DNA of 64,000 bases from Ashinkailepas kermadecensis (lineage: Eukaryota; Arthropoda; Thecostraca; Neolepadidae), in contig JAOTOM010003126.1 of the NCBI GenBank assembly GCA_034440615.1, positions 62,001 to 126,000 of the forward strand, in the 5' to 3' direction. Made by a program: the position numbers and the translations under genes. Below the pieces are notes generated by a model. The model had not been told where the DNA came from and made no database searches. It saw only the letters and a program-made list of their open reading frames with translations. Below, one piece after another: positions 26,304-37,773 of this stretch; within the stretch, counting starts at the first letter, position 1; each line of letters starts with the position of its first letter.

Positions 26304-26542
26304 AAATGTACTGAGCACTGCTCTTTTAATTATGTGACTTCACCAGTTATTGGACGATTTTCCCCGTCGGTGAGGATGCTGAATAAACATAAACATACAC
26401 ATCGTCGAATAAGAAATCAGAATTTCTGAGATCTGAAAATATAGTGGGCTAAATCCGATGAGTTTTTTTTGGGGCAGGGGGTTGGGGTCTAGTGCGTTGG
26501 CACTTAGGCCCCCCCAATGTTTTTCAAAAATCGACACCCCTG

Positions 26543-27984
26543 CATATGCGCATACGTAAACGTGCACTTTCATACACTTGGGTTACGTAAAGCTGTACGG
26601 ACATACATTTGCTTTTACGTACTTTTGCGGTTACGTACATTTGCGCATACGTACATTTGTGCATACGTTCTCTTGCGCTAAAGTACACTTGTGCATACGT
26701 ACATTTGCGCTTACGTACATTTGCGCATACGTACATTTGCGGTTACGTACTTTTGCGCTTACGTACATTTGCACTTACGTACATTTGCGCATACGTACTT
26801 TTGCGCATACGTACATTTGCGCTTACCTACATTTGCGCATACGCACTTTGCGCATACGTACATTTGCGCTTACGTACATTTGCGCTTACGTACATTTGCG
26901 CATACGTACATTTGCGCTTACGTACTTTTGCGCTTACGTACATTTGCGTTTACGTACATTTGCGCATACGTACTTTTGCGCATTCGTACATTTGCGCATA
27001 CCTACATTTGCGCATAAGTACTTTTGCGCTTACGTATATTCGCGCTTACGTACATTTGCGCGTACGTATACGTGCGCTTTCAGACATTTGGGTTACCTAA
27101 AGCTGTATTTCCATATATTTGTTATCACGTACATTTGCGGTTAAGTACAATTACGCATACGGGCATTTGCCTATACATACTTTGGCGAGTACGTACATTG
27201 CACTTAGGTACATTTTCGCTTAAGTATATTTACACATACGTACATGTACATATACGTACACGTGCGCTTTCGTACTCTTCAATTACATAAAGTTGTATTT
27301 GCGTACATTTGCCCTTACGTACTTTTGCGGTTACGTACTTTTGCGCATACGTACATTCGCGCTTACGTACATTTGCGCATACGTACATTTGCGCATACGT
27401 ACATTTGCGCTTACGTACATTTGCGGTTACGTACATTTGCGCTTGCGTACATTTACGCTTAGGTACGTTTGCGCTTACGTACACTTGCGCTTACGTACAT
27501 TTGCGCTTACGTATTTTTGCACATACGTACACTTGCGCATACGTACTTTTGCGCTTACGTACATTTGCGCTTACGTACATTTACGCATACGTACTTTTGG
27601 GAATACGTACATTTGCGCTTACGTACATTTGCGCATACGCACTTTTGCGCATACGTACATTTGCGCTTACGTACATTTGCGCATACGTACTTTCGCGCTT
27701 ACGTACATTTGCGCATACGTACTTTTGCGCATACGTACATTTGCGCTTACGTACATTTACACATACGTACTTTTGCGCATACGTACAATTTGCGCTTACG
27801 TACATTTGCGCATACGTACATTTGCCATACGTACATTTGCGCTTACGTACATTAGCCATACGTACATCTGCGCTTACGTACAATTGCCATACGTACATCT
27901 GCGCTTACGTACATTTGCTTACGTACATTTGCGTACGTACATCTGCCATACGTACATTTGCTTTACGTACATTCGTCCGGTTAC
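26543..27984. repeat. 16-bp satellite array, right arm, outer part
   Basis: Units read TACGTACATTTGCGCT/A on the plus strand and are very regular between 26690 and 27060 and between 27340 and 27800. Higher-order blocks (TTGGGTTACGTAAAGCTG) lie near 26576, 27090 and 27280. The last dozen units before 27984 mirror, variant by variant, the first dozen after 355. Long frames on both strands are repeat artefacts. Confidence 0.95.
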
Positions 27985-27994
27985 CGATCTTCAC
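27985..27994. repeat. Right copy of 9-10 bp target-site duplication
   Basis: CGATCTTCAC, identical to 345-354. It separates the outer satellite unit from the RNase H end of the Ty3 fragment. Confidence 0.75.
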
Positions 27995-28950
27995 TTATAG
28001 CCGCCACCAACTCTTCATCGATTGCTGCCGGATGGTCTCTTACTGTAGCGATACATTTGTATTTGTCCTCCACCACTTCTGCCGATGCCGGCAGTCGCGA
28101 CAACCCATCTGCAGGACGTACACCTCCTTTCACACGCTAAACTGTGAATGAGTACTCCATGAGCCAGTCTGACCACTTTGTTATCCTCATGGCAGCTTGG
28201 GCGACACCCGGTGACATCAGCGGTGTCTGCAATGCCACATGGTCAAGTCGCAGACAACTGCTGATTCCAGAGATACTTCCTCCATTTCGCCACTGCCCAT
28301 ACAACCGCCTGCGCCTCTCTGTCATACTGCAGCGTCTCTGGGCTTGGCTTAGCGTACACAACGTGAATGCTACCACCCTCTCTTCCTCTGAGTTAGGCTG
28401 AGACAGCACCCCACCCAGGCCCACATCACTTGCATCCAAAGTTATGACTGTGGAAGCTGAGGGTCGTAAATGGTGACTCCGCGACTGCCGGGTACAGCAC
28501 GTCTCCCTTTGAGCACTGCCGCGAGCTCCTCTATCCACTTGAACGGCATCGCCTCCTTCAGCAGCATCCTCCTCGGTGGCTCCATGAGGGTGCTGTATCC
28601 AGGCACGAAACGAGAGCAGAAGCCCAACAGCCCAGTAGTGACTGGAGCTCTTTCGTCCTAACGCCTAATGTCCTAACGCCCAAGCCCGCTCCGGGCTCAC
28701 CAAGACTCCCGCCGAGGACACGGTAAACCCAAGGAAATCCGCAGCCGTCTGTCTCAGCGTGTATTTTCCATGTTTAGTGTTACCCTGTGTTCCCGCAGAC
28801 GAGTTAGAAAATCTGCCAATCGCTCCTAGTCGCCGCACAGACGAGGACATTTCCCCGGTACCTGCACCTGCACTGCTTCAGAATTTCCTCCATCGCCTTC
28901 TGAATTGTCATCAGTAAGCCCTTGGTCCCATGCTGACAGCGACAACACGA
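27985..28950 (-). pseudogene. Ty3/gypsy RT and RNase H fragment
   Basis: Minus strand, in order: a QKAMEEIL segment of the RT palm near 28890; ERLADFLTRLREH near 28820; FLGFTVSSAGVLVSPER (RT thumb) near 28720; FCSRFVPGYSTLMEP near 28610 (connection); DASDVGLGGVLSQ near 28430 (RNase H first Asp, with an ERRR...Y region after it); and ADGLSRLPA near 28100, the usual sequence after RNase H. The YxDD segment is missing, apparently deleted near 28840. Several frameshifts and a stop separate the blocks. The end at 27985 fits the integrase fragment at 1-354, so both are probably one copy split by the 27.6-kb insertion. The 5' part (gag, protease) is absent. Confidence 0.85.
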
Positions 28951-29145
28951 AAACAGACCTTAGTGACATACAAACGTTGTTAATGGTTGTTACTCCGAGT
29001 GTAACTCCAGCTGGTGATTTGCAACTTTTGGGTCCAGACATGACAACACTGTTACTCCTTGCATCTGCTGAAACGTGTTCTGCATCAGTTATAAATTATT
29101 CCCGAAATAGGGTGTAATATACCACTTACTGAACACTGAATCGAC
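28951..29145 (+). other. Unassigned; short open frame
   Basis: A plus-strand frame from about 28905 to 29117 (ending SASVINYSRNRV) has protein-like composition but overlaps the minus-strand RT remnant at its start. No family was recognised. It could be an exon or chance. Confidence 0.2.
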
Positions 29146-29337
29146 ATCCTTCCAAAAGGGGACGAGTGGTCTAGGGGTAAGATGCTCGTCTCACAATCGA
29201 AAGGTTGTGGGTTCGAGTCTCACCTGTCGCTACTCTCCGCCCGCGACCAATCGGCGTGAGAGATTGGCGAAGCTACGTGACTCAACGGTCGACATGTCGT
29301 AAAACCAATAACCAACCAACCAATATCCTTCCAAAAG
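29146..29337 (+). mobile_element. tRNA-derived SINE with head and 13-bp TSD
   Basis: The body is 29159-29324 (166 bp). The head resembles a tRNA: A-box TGGTCTAGGGGTAAG near 29167 and B-box GGGTTCGAGTCTC near 29210. A CTCACAA anticodon-loop-like sequence suggests a Val(CAC)-type ancestor, but the anticodon stem does not pair well, so this is not a working tRNA gene. The tail is CCAATAACCAACCAACCA. A perfect ATCCTTCCAAAAG duplication flanks it (29146-29158, 29325-29337). Confidence 0.9.
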
Positions 29338-31104
29338 AAGTATGGACATCTTGCCTATTGGTGCGTGTTTGTGGAAGTATTCATGCCCCGATTCTAAGTA
29401 TCCCGTCTATAGATATCATACTTTTGCCCATCGTAACGGGATCCGGCATGGTGATAACGAACATCCCGTATCGCAATTTCAGGCGAATGGATTACCTATG
29501 ATGTGCAATGTTATGTTATACAATGCCAGTTTATAGCATAGCTGTTTGTATGGTTATCGTTGATATCGGTATCTCCAAATTAGATAGCTTTCAAAACACG
29601 CAAAACGGGAAGTCATATGTACGCATTTATCTCAAAACTGAGGAGATCGTGATGGACCAAATCTGACACCTCAGATTGGAGGTTTGGTCACACTGGGAAC
29701 TATTTCAGCTGGAGATTTCGTCAACCTGGCACTTGGGTGACCAAATATCCCGCTTCTATATCTCCTCAATTGGCTGCAATTGTGCGACGGAGAAAACACG
29801 ATCCGTCGGCAACAGGGTTCGATTTATACTTCGCAATCCTAGATGTGAAGAATGGGCCCTACATGGCCAATGAAGTTCATGCGCCAAAAAGCCCAAATAA
29901 CTAACTGACTAAACTTAGATGTGAAGAGGAAAATGATTTGCTCGTCTAATCGGATACTTGTTTTCAAAACTGTAACATCATAATCTCTGTGCACTTTCCA
30001 GGGAATCTTGAGAACTCTATCACAGAGCAGCTGATTGTCCAACAGCTCCATTTAACCTTTAAATGAGGAAAGTGATAGGATAGTATTCTGAATAAGAAAA
30101 ATGCTTAAACAGGCTATCATTCTGGCCCTGGTCTTCAGCGCTGCTGAGTGTCCAACAGCCATTAATGAGCAAAGATTGTTTTTGTGTTGATGTGGGCACC
30201 TTGAACAGGCTCAATTTTAAAGGGTTCTGGAGATGGTTGGAAACAGTGCATACAACTGAACAAGCTCCACCCAAGGAATTTCCTCTCAACTTATAAACTC
30301 ATCTTTCATGCATATCTAGCATGTTATTGGGTTCACAGGCATGTCTTTATCATACTATCTGTCCAGTTTTTTTTTTACTGTTTTTGCTTCCACATCCACA
30401 CTGCATTTTGCAGTAATGTGGCAGGTGCCACCTCTCCAACAACAAGGTGAAATGGGGGTTGCACTGTAATTAGGCATCTAGTATCCATGGAATCCGAGCC
30501 TAGTATAAATTTATTTGGAAAATGATTCAGGCGTGGAGTGTGCTGCCACGAGTTGGTACTGCTTCCATCCTTACTCGCCATGGCATAATGAAGTCATCAA
30601 TACCTTTCAAACACATTTTTTCTCAAGTTGGGTGTAAAGACAGACAATATGACGTTGTTTGTAATAGAAATAAAGAAAGAAATGATTGATTTAGAACATT
30701 AAAAGATGAACCTTCTAACCACATTTGCTCCAAAATTGTCAAATGGGTGGGGAAGGGATGCCTGCCTAATCATTACCGAATGTGTGGCCATCACTTGGTG
30801 AACCATCACTGAGACATGACAAATTAGATGGACAATTTAAGTTGTGTACGTTATAACTAACATGGAAATGAATAATGCATGAGCACTTAAATTTGCCTAC
30901 AGATTCACTACCAAAAATGAGAAGAGCATAATAATTGATGAAAGTTGATACTACCACCAGAAAAAGAAAACATTGCTATATATATATAGCCCACGCACCA
31001 AGCTCACCATTGTGCCTCTGAGTACAATAACTCGGGTTCTAGAACATGTCACCACATTACCATGCGTGAACCTTTTAATGTTATATAACCGATTACATTA
31101 GTTG
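29338..31104. other. Unassigned AT-rich stretch
   Basis: No domain-bearing frame; the longest open frames are about 75 residues. It contains a short SINE fragment at 29852-29915 and a TATATATATA palindrome near 30978. Nothing else was recognised. Confidence 0.4.
29840..29927 (+). mobile_element. Short SINE 3' fragment with 12-bp TSD
   Basis: A 64-bp insert (29852-29915) ends AGCCCAAATAACTAACTGAC, flanked by TAGATGTGAAGA at 29840-29851 and 29916-29927. Related 3' ends lie at 24050, 31840-31907, 34015-34062 and 57212-57275, defining a second SINE-like family with GCGCTGTATG and ATGCGCCCTAAA blocks. Confidence 0.75.
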
Positions 31105-31106
31105 TT

Positions 31107-31193
31107 GGGTGGGGTGGGGCAGGGCGGGGTGGGGTAGGGTAGGGTAGGGTAGGGTAGGGTAGGGTAGGGTAGGGTAGGGTAGGGTAGGGTAGG
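31107..31193 (+). repeat. (GGGTA)n pentamer array
   Basis: GGGTGGGG units pass into about thirteen uninterrupted TAGGG pentamers. The G-runs could fold as G-quadruplexes. It differs from the canonical arthropod TTAGG by one T. It lies in the spacer between the IR arms. Confidence 0.95.
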
Positions 31194-31956
31194 ATAGTTT
31201 GGGGGAGGTGCAGGTTAGGTCAAGACGTCTACATGAAGTAAATTCATTAAATCAGGGATGATGTACAATCACTCCAGTGATATTTGAGGGCCGCGTAGCA
31301 TGGACGAAGTGGAATAGACGAGTGGTGTGGTTGCTAAGGTGCATCAATAATCTTAATGAGACTATGGGTTTTAATCCAACAGCGCACTCCGAGTAGGATA
31401 TCTTATTCTTCCTTTGCGTATACAAGTGTTTATCCTAACAAGATAATTGCAGCGCCCATACCATCGTCAGTCAAACAGTGAAATGCAAACAAAAGTCAGT
31501 CAGAATGACATGCCACGAGGTTAGGTACAAGTGTGATACCATACCGTCCTTCGATGCTCATTTAAGCGGTATTGGTATATTTTTATTATGCATTATCCTT
31601 TGATATTTCTTTGTCATTTGTCTGCTGTATTAGTATTTACATGACCTATCATTAGCGGATCACTGTACTGCTGAATCCCCTCTCTGTTCGAGTTAGGTCG
31701 TGTGTTCCAGTGTTGGTACCAGCTAGATTATCTATCAATATAGCGAGACATCAAATCATATGCACTTTTTTGGTGTTGGAGTCCACATATGCATCTTCTA
31801 TTGCCGTCAAAATTCACAGTATCCAATGCCTCTTTGAATGTTGGGCGCTGTATGACAGACGCAGTCGATGCGCCCTAAACTCCAATAACCAACCAACCAA
31901 CGCTCTGAATGTGTTTTGAAAAGTTGTCCACCGCTGCAACAGTCTATTTACGTATG
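31194..31956. other. IR spacer, unassigned, with SINE 3' end
   Basis: No gene was seen. A SINE-like 3' end lies at about 31840-31907 (GGGCGCTGTATGACAG, ATGCGCCCTAAAC, tail CCAATAACCAACCAACCAAC). The last ten bases before 31957 (TTTACGTATG) match the satellite unit that also borders the left arm at 26543. Confidence 0.5.
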
Positions 31957-32474
31957 CAAGGGTGTCGATTTTTGAAAAACATTGTGGGGGGGGGCGAAAT
32001 GCCAACGCACTAGACCCCCCCCCCAACCAAAAACTCATCGGATTTCGCCCACTATATTTTCAGATCTCAGAAATTCTGATTTTTTATTCGACAATGTTTA
32101 TGTTTATGTTTATTCAGCATCCTCACCAACGGGGAAAATCGTCCAATAACTGGTGAAGTTACATAATTAAAAGGGCAGTGCACAGTCCATGTCAACATAA
32201 CAACTCTGAGTAATAGCATGCGACTGCAGTGTCATATAGTGGGCTCGGATCTATCGTCACCGTCACCGTCACTGTTACCCTCCTCCTCACTCCACACACC
32301 AACACACCCCGGCTTAAATAAAAATACTTCAGCGATCAGATGCAGGCTAAAACACACCGGCCTTGATGGAGCATCAGAGCACAGCAGACCTGAACTGTGA
32401 TGACGAGGGGTGAAAGTATTTCCTTGGTGCCTAACATTAGGGAGGGGCATTTTTATCTTTAGTACGCCACTGCG

Positions 32475-33430
32475 GCTGCTCAACGTGTTTTTTCCGCAGA
32501 TTGCACGATGGAGAGTAGAAAGGCCCTTCGGATAATTTTCTTTCGGGACCCATTCTGAATTTTCCGGTGCTCTGGTCGATTCGATAGAGTCCCCTTGTGG
32601 TTTTTGTGGTGAGGTATGTTTTTTTTGTAAGCCCCCTGCAGGATATTTTTGGACCCCGGTACGATTCTTCGGGCTCTTGGTGCGTTTTTTTTTGGTGCCC
32701 AAACAGGTTTCTTTTCCGGCGTCCGACGACTTCTTATTTTGTGGATCCTTGACGCAATTTTTGTGTCCGCAGGGTGACATTCCGGGTATATATTGGTTGT
32801 TGGGAAGCCAGCTGCAACTTGTGGGGCTCCGGCGCGACGTTTTGGCCCCAGTGAGATTTTCAAGAGAAGCGGCGTGAAATTGTTTTGATCTAAGTGCGAT
32901 TTTTGGGGCCCCGTGGTCACTTGTTGGGATCCCTTGCGCGAGTTTTGGTGGCTTCGACACGTTTTTGGGGGCCCAACAAGTTTTGTGGGCTTTTGGAGCC
33001 ATTGTTGAGATCCCAGATTGATTTTCGTGTCTGGACTGTTTTTCATTTCCCCGGCTTCATTGGTTGGGTGATCTCAACGATACTTTTAGAGCCCCGGTGG
33101 GACCTGTCATGCCTCAGGCGTGATTTTCAGGGGTCCGGGTGAGAATTCTTAGTACTCCCAGTCTTAGCGTGATTTTCAGGAGGCCCCGGACCGACCATTT
33201 GTGGCCCCTTTCGTGACTTTCTTAAACCCCGGCACGACTTTTTTGCGGCCCCAGCGTGATTTTCAGGGGCCCAGGTGAAAACTTTTGAGGCTCCGGCGTC
33301 ATGTTCAGGGGCCCCTGCGCTACTTTTGGGGGACCCCAATGTGATTTTTGGTGGACCGAGTGGGATTTCTAAGGAGCATGGCGCTTTTTTTCCTGAGCTC
33401 GGCGGATTCTTGGGGGCCCCACAACCTGTC
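32475..33430. repeat. 21-bp GGGGCCCC repeat, right-arm copy
   Basis: Reverse complement of the block at 24900-25870, with units such as GATTTTCAGGGGCCCAGG at about 21-bp spacing. The 7-residue periodic frames are not genes. Confidence 0.75.
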
Positions 33431-34014
33431 AGGGAGGGAGGAAACTGCCCACAATGCCCCCTCCCCCATTCGGTATGTCACTATGCCATGTAATGATGCA
33501 ACATAAGAATCCAGGAATAGTTCATCTGTTTCATCACTCACATGTGATTTCAACTCCCCAGTTCTCCAGACAGTTTGAGGAAAGTCAAACATCTGCTACG
33601 TGGATCAGCAAGGATGGATTATAAGGCAACAGGGGTACCATGGAATTCAGATCACAGTAGTTATGCTGCAATGCATACCTTCTTCCACAGGCTGCTTTGG
33701 AGATGGATGCGCTCCTGAAGTTTGGTCAGGGTTGGAGTTGGAGGTGGATGAAGCAACACTGTGAAGGACATAACATGTGGTTCAAAAGACTTCTGTTTAC
33801 ATTAACAATACAGTGGACGAAGTAACATTTTCATGAATTGACTTCTATGGTGTTCTGAGTGAGTAGGACAATCGAGATGGGTTTCTGTGATATGCATTGT
33901 AGAAGCAATGTTACGATGTAGCTTTTATACCCCAGTGGGAATGGTATGGGTTCACTCATAAGTGAATTTGCAAACATACTGATATATCAGTTAACATCAA
34001 TGCAGGGAGCTATA

Positions 34015-34062
34015 TGATTAATATGGTCGATGTGCCCTAAAGCCCAAATAACTAAGTAACAA
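34015..34062 (+). repeat. SINE 3' remnant, right-arm copy
   Basis: GTGCCCTAAAGCCCAAATAA followed by CTAAGTAACAATGCAGGG; orthologous to the remnant near 24050 in the other arm. Confidence 0.6.
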
Positions 34063-34769
34063 TGCAGGGAATCTGCTGCATAACATTTTGCCCATAAATT
34101 AGCCATGATATATGGCATCATACTTCCCATGCTATTTAGAATAGTGAGCTTTATTTTATGTGCAAACATCAGTACATTATAAATGTTAATTAAACGTTAC
34201 ACACATCAGTTCCTTACAAGTGTCAGCAATACATTTCCTTTATGCGCTTTAAACATGATTCAAGAAAGCACTGTCATCGATTTTAAGCTTCCAAAAAGAG
34301 TGGGCCACCTGGTGTTTTTAATGCTATTTGAGTGAATTTGCTGTCTTGTTAGTGAACTGACCACCTATTCAGATATAAGTACTTTCTTTACCTTTGCCTA
34401 CTTCTATCATACAAATTTGTAATTTTCCAATACATTAGAAATCACCAGAATAACTTTTTGTCCACAACCGGTGCATGCATGTATTTCTATGAATTTATAA
34501 TATTTATTAATACAAGTGATGTAGATCTGATCTGCAAATTTATAACTCAGAAAATGTTATCAGCACAGGATTTCATTCCTGAAAATATAGTACTTTCAAC
34601 ATGTTATTGTTCTTTGTGAAGCAATAAGTGGAATGCTCCCATGCAGCATGCAGACGGAGGTTCATAACGTGCACCAGGTAGCACACAAAGAGGTATTATT
34701 ACAGTCTAAGGTAACCACACGACAGGTTTTACACCCATTTTACCTCCACGAATCATTCAAAGGCGCTAG

Positions 34770-36210
34770 GTTTGGCCTAGTTACGTTAGGCTTGGCTTTT
34801 GTTGTAAGTTAGTAAATTACAAAAAAGAAGATTTTTCTTCAAAAACGGTTCAAGCTAGATTAGGTTATCTTAGGCTTTTAAGTTGAAAATGTTTGAGAAC
34901 AAAAAAAAATTGTTTGGAAATTTGGCATTAAAAAAATCATTTATTGCATGGAAGGCTAGGCTAGGTTAGATTAGGTTATGTTACGTTACATCTTTTTTAT
35001 AATATGAACATTATTTTTTATCCTATATTACTCAAATCCAAGCCCCTTTCTGGGTGTTATTTTGCCTCACAAATGAAAAGTGTGCATCTGCAGAGGGAAC
35101 GAGCGGTTACATACATGTTCAGCACATTAATAAACACTGCATTAAAAAAAGAAATTCAAAGAAGTCAGAGATGAAAAAAAGCTGAAAAATTACCCAAAAA
35201 GTCAGGTATTATCGCAGTTTAAGGTAACCACAAGACAAGTTTCACACACATTTTACATCCATGAAGCATACAAAAGGGTTAGGTTTGTTAGGTTAGGCTA
35301 GGCTTTTGTTGTAAGTTAGACAAAAAATCATGTGTTGGGAAGTAATTTTTGGAAATTATTTTTATACGAAAAAAAATATACATGTCAGGCTAGCTTAGGT
35401 TAGGTTAGGTTTTTTAAGTTGAAAATATTTGAGAAAAATGCCTCCAAAATTTCAATTAAAAACAATTAATTTCTTGTATGGGAAGTTGGACTAGCTTGGG
35501 TAAGGTTATCTTACATCTTGAACATTGTTTTTATGCTATAATACCTCACTCCACACCCTTTTTGGTGATATTCTTACTCCCAATTGAAAAGCATGCATTT
35601 GTAGAGGAAAGGCCACTCAATTTGTGCTTTTAGGTGTTTTACTAATATTTTTTAAGTTAAATGCAATGTTTATGAATGTCACTAAGCTGTCACTAAGCAC
35701 CACTCGTTTTCTGTGCAAATCCTTACTTTCCAGGTTGTGAACAAAATAACATTAAAAAACGGCCTTTGAGTTAGGTAACATAGCATAAAAAGAAATACAT
35801 TAAAAATGCAACATCACCTAACCTAACCTAGCCGAACCTGACTTTGGAGAAAACAATTTTAAAAACAAAATTGGAAAAATATCAAGCAATTTATTTCCTT
35901 GAAATTTTACAAATGAAAAACCTAACCCAACCTAAACTAACCTAACCAGAATTATTCTGCTTTAAGGTGGCAACAAGACAAGTTCTTACACATGTAAGGT
36001 GTTTTAAGTTGGACATTTTTTGCAAAAATTGTTCCAAAATTTAAAAGAAATGGAGCTTTTTTCTTCAAAAGCAGCTTGTGATAGATTAGGTTAGGTTGAT
36101 TTAGGTTTTTAATTTTAAAAAAATATATTGCTTGAAATTTTTAAAACTTGATGTGTTCGTTTTGTTTTTCTAAAAAAACAGGGTTAGGCTAGGTTAGGTT
36201 AGGCTATGCT
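34770..36210. repeat. TTAGG-like islands in right arm
   Basis: Mirrored counterparts of the left-arm islands, for example GGTTAGGTTAGGTTTTTT near 35398 and CACCTAACCTAACCTAGCCG near 35815, in AT-rich sequence. Confidence 0.7.
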
Positions 36211-36744
36211 GCATTTCTTTTATATTAAAACAAAACAATTCTTTTGCCCAATATCACCAAATTCAAGGCCTTTTTTGGTGTTCTTTTGCTCACAACCTGA
36301 AATGTAGGCATTTGTACAGAAAATGAGTGGTCCCATCATCTGAGTCACATTCATAAACATTGCATTGAAATGATACATTCCACGAATTTATAAAACACCT
36401 TAAAACACAAATTTACCAAAATGTGTGGTCACATCATGTTCATCACATTCCTAAACATTGCATTAAAAAAATCAAGAAATCAGAATTTACCTTAAGCTGT
36501 GCATTTACCAAAAGGTGTGCCAACTGCTGGACGGAAATGCAACACTAGGTTCCCCAATCCTGGGCAGAAAAGCACTAAGAGCAGTGGAATTAAAATATTT
36601 ATAAAAGTGAACTAAAAATTAAAATTAACATTAAAATTAACGATGGAACCTGAGATTGGCCTCCGGATTAAACACTGCGCGCAATTGCACCACAAATGTC
36701 TCACATCCGTCACATTTGTCGACCGCAACCGCAAATTTACACTT

Positions 36745-37424
36745 GAGGTGCTCACTAGTGGATCTAGCCCACCGGTTGCGGGGGGGGGGGTGCAACTTTC
36801 GGTTATCGGTGTCAGCCCCCCTCCCCTCCTCCAGTGGCGTCCTAATAATTGCATCAGGGAGGTGTTAAACGGATTTGGAGGGTGCCAATTCTCCCACTAT
36901 TTCTTTTGTTAAAAGCACCGGATTTCGATCACTATTTGATAAAGGGCCCATTAAACAAAAAATGTATAAAAAATTAACAACATAATTTCCTGTGAAGGGG
37001 CTCCAGCCTACCTCCACCGCTTATGTTATCGGATTTTTGTTCTTGTTTACCAAAACGTTCACGTTTACGTTCAACGTCTTGTACCACATCAACGTTCGTG
37101 CACGTGTACACACTGGCGGATCCGATCTTGTCAACTTTTGCTGTAAGCAGAACTTGAGTAGCATGGAATCCTCGATGTGTATCAGAATTTACTATGCTAC
37201 CATATTGGCTTCCAAAAAAATATATTTTAAAAATCCCTTTAAAATTGGAGATTCTTTCATCCAGACGCTATTTTTTACCCCTGCAAAGGTTACTGCATTT
37301 TAATTTAGTTGACTTCTGGTGGTTTCGGGGGGCCAAAAGACACTATGGTCCCCCCCCCCTTTTAAGCGCATCGGGGGGGGCATGGCCGGAATGGCCCCTC
37401 CCTGGATCCGCCAGTGGAGGTGCT
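36745..37424. mobile_element. hAT-type MITE, copy 1, with 8-bp TSD
   Basis: The element at 36753-37416 (664 bp) starts CACTAGTGGATC and ends GATCCGCCAGTG (near-inverted ends). It is flanked by a perfect GAGGTGCT duplication at 36745-36752 and 37417-37424. The matching site in the left IR arm near 21150 is empty. It has a G- and C-run-rich interior and no frame of transposase length. The 8-bp TSD and CACTGGCG-like ends indicate hAT mobilisation. Confidence 0.9.
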
Positions 37425-37529
37425 GGGATTTCTGTAACTAGACTTTTTATCTTTCGATGTTACGATTTTGGATGTTCTGAGGAACGTCCGTCACGATTTG
37501 TGGCATTTCATGCGCGCTAGTGCCTATCA

Positions 37530-37773
37530 AGTCTCTCCAGACACATTTGGTGATGGGCTTTGACCTTGTATAACTTACAAGCAGGTGGTTGTCACTTCTA
37601 CAGCCGCCATAGGCCCATATTTCTGAGCTGTGACGTCAGGAGTGCGATTGCCAGGCTGCGCCGAATTTCTCCATCGAATTTGGAACATGCCAGATTTATG
37701 CTCGGGTGCATCAGCAAATAAGCCTCGGTAACGCGCCGATAAACTATGTACCGCGTTGCCAAGGATTAAGGTT
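37530..37773. other. Unassigned flank between IR arm and MITE 2
   Basis: No repeat or frame was recognised. It contains GTGACGTCAGG near 37630. It continues after the MITE at 38482. Confidence 0.3.

Larger units (their letters stand above)
19293..26542. mobile_element. hAT-bounded composite block inside satellite arm
   Basis: The left end is CAGGGGCGTCGATTTGTATC; the right end, reverse complemented, is CAGGGGTGTCGATTTTTG. Flanking octamers are CATGTGCG (19285-19292) and CATATGCG (26543-26550), seven of eight identical, as expected for an aged 8-bp hAT duplication. Removing the block restores the satellite in 16-bp phase and recreates a known higher-order block at the join. Inside are at least three units starting with the same end (19293, 20536, 21024). 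No transposase frame was recognised, so the block is non-autonomous or a nest of related elements. Confidence 0.6.
21044..26542. repeat. Left arm of a large inverted repeat
   Basis: From GATAGACACTAGCGCGC at 21044 to the CACCCCTG end at 26542. The sequence is the reverse complement of 31957-37529 through its whole length, apart from later insertions. Contents are AT-rich units of several hundred bases with CCTAACCTAACC-type islands (about 21905-22035, 22200-22345, 22745-22870, 23165-23375), a SINE remnant near 24050, 21-bp GGGGCCC repeats (24900-25870) and a SINE at 26167. No coding frame. Confidence 0.85.
31957..37529. repeat. Right arm of the large inverted repeat
   Basis: It starts CAAGGGTGTCGATTTTTG and ends near GCGCGCTAGTGCCTATC. 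It is the reverse complement of 21044-26542 throughout. A 664-bp MITE (36753-37416) is unique to this arm, while the SINE at 26167 is unique to the other. A 256-residue frame at 32232-33002 (minus) arises from the 21-bp repeats. Confidence 0.85.

Noticed and set aside
29159..29229. A functional tRNA-Val gene
   Set aside because: The anticodon stem does not pair, and the unit continues into a SINE tail with a target-site duplication.
32232..33046. A 256-residue minus-strand frame resembling a basic protein
   Set aside because: It follows the 7-codon period of the 21-bp repeat; the equivalent left-arm region is broken by stops, and no domain is seen.
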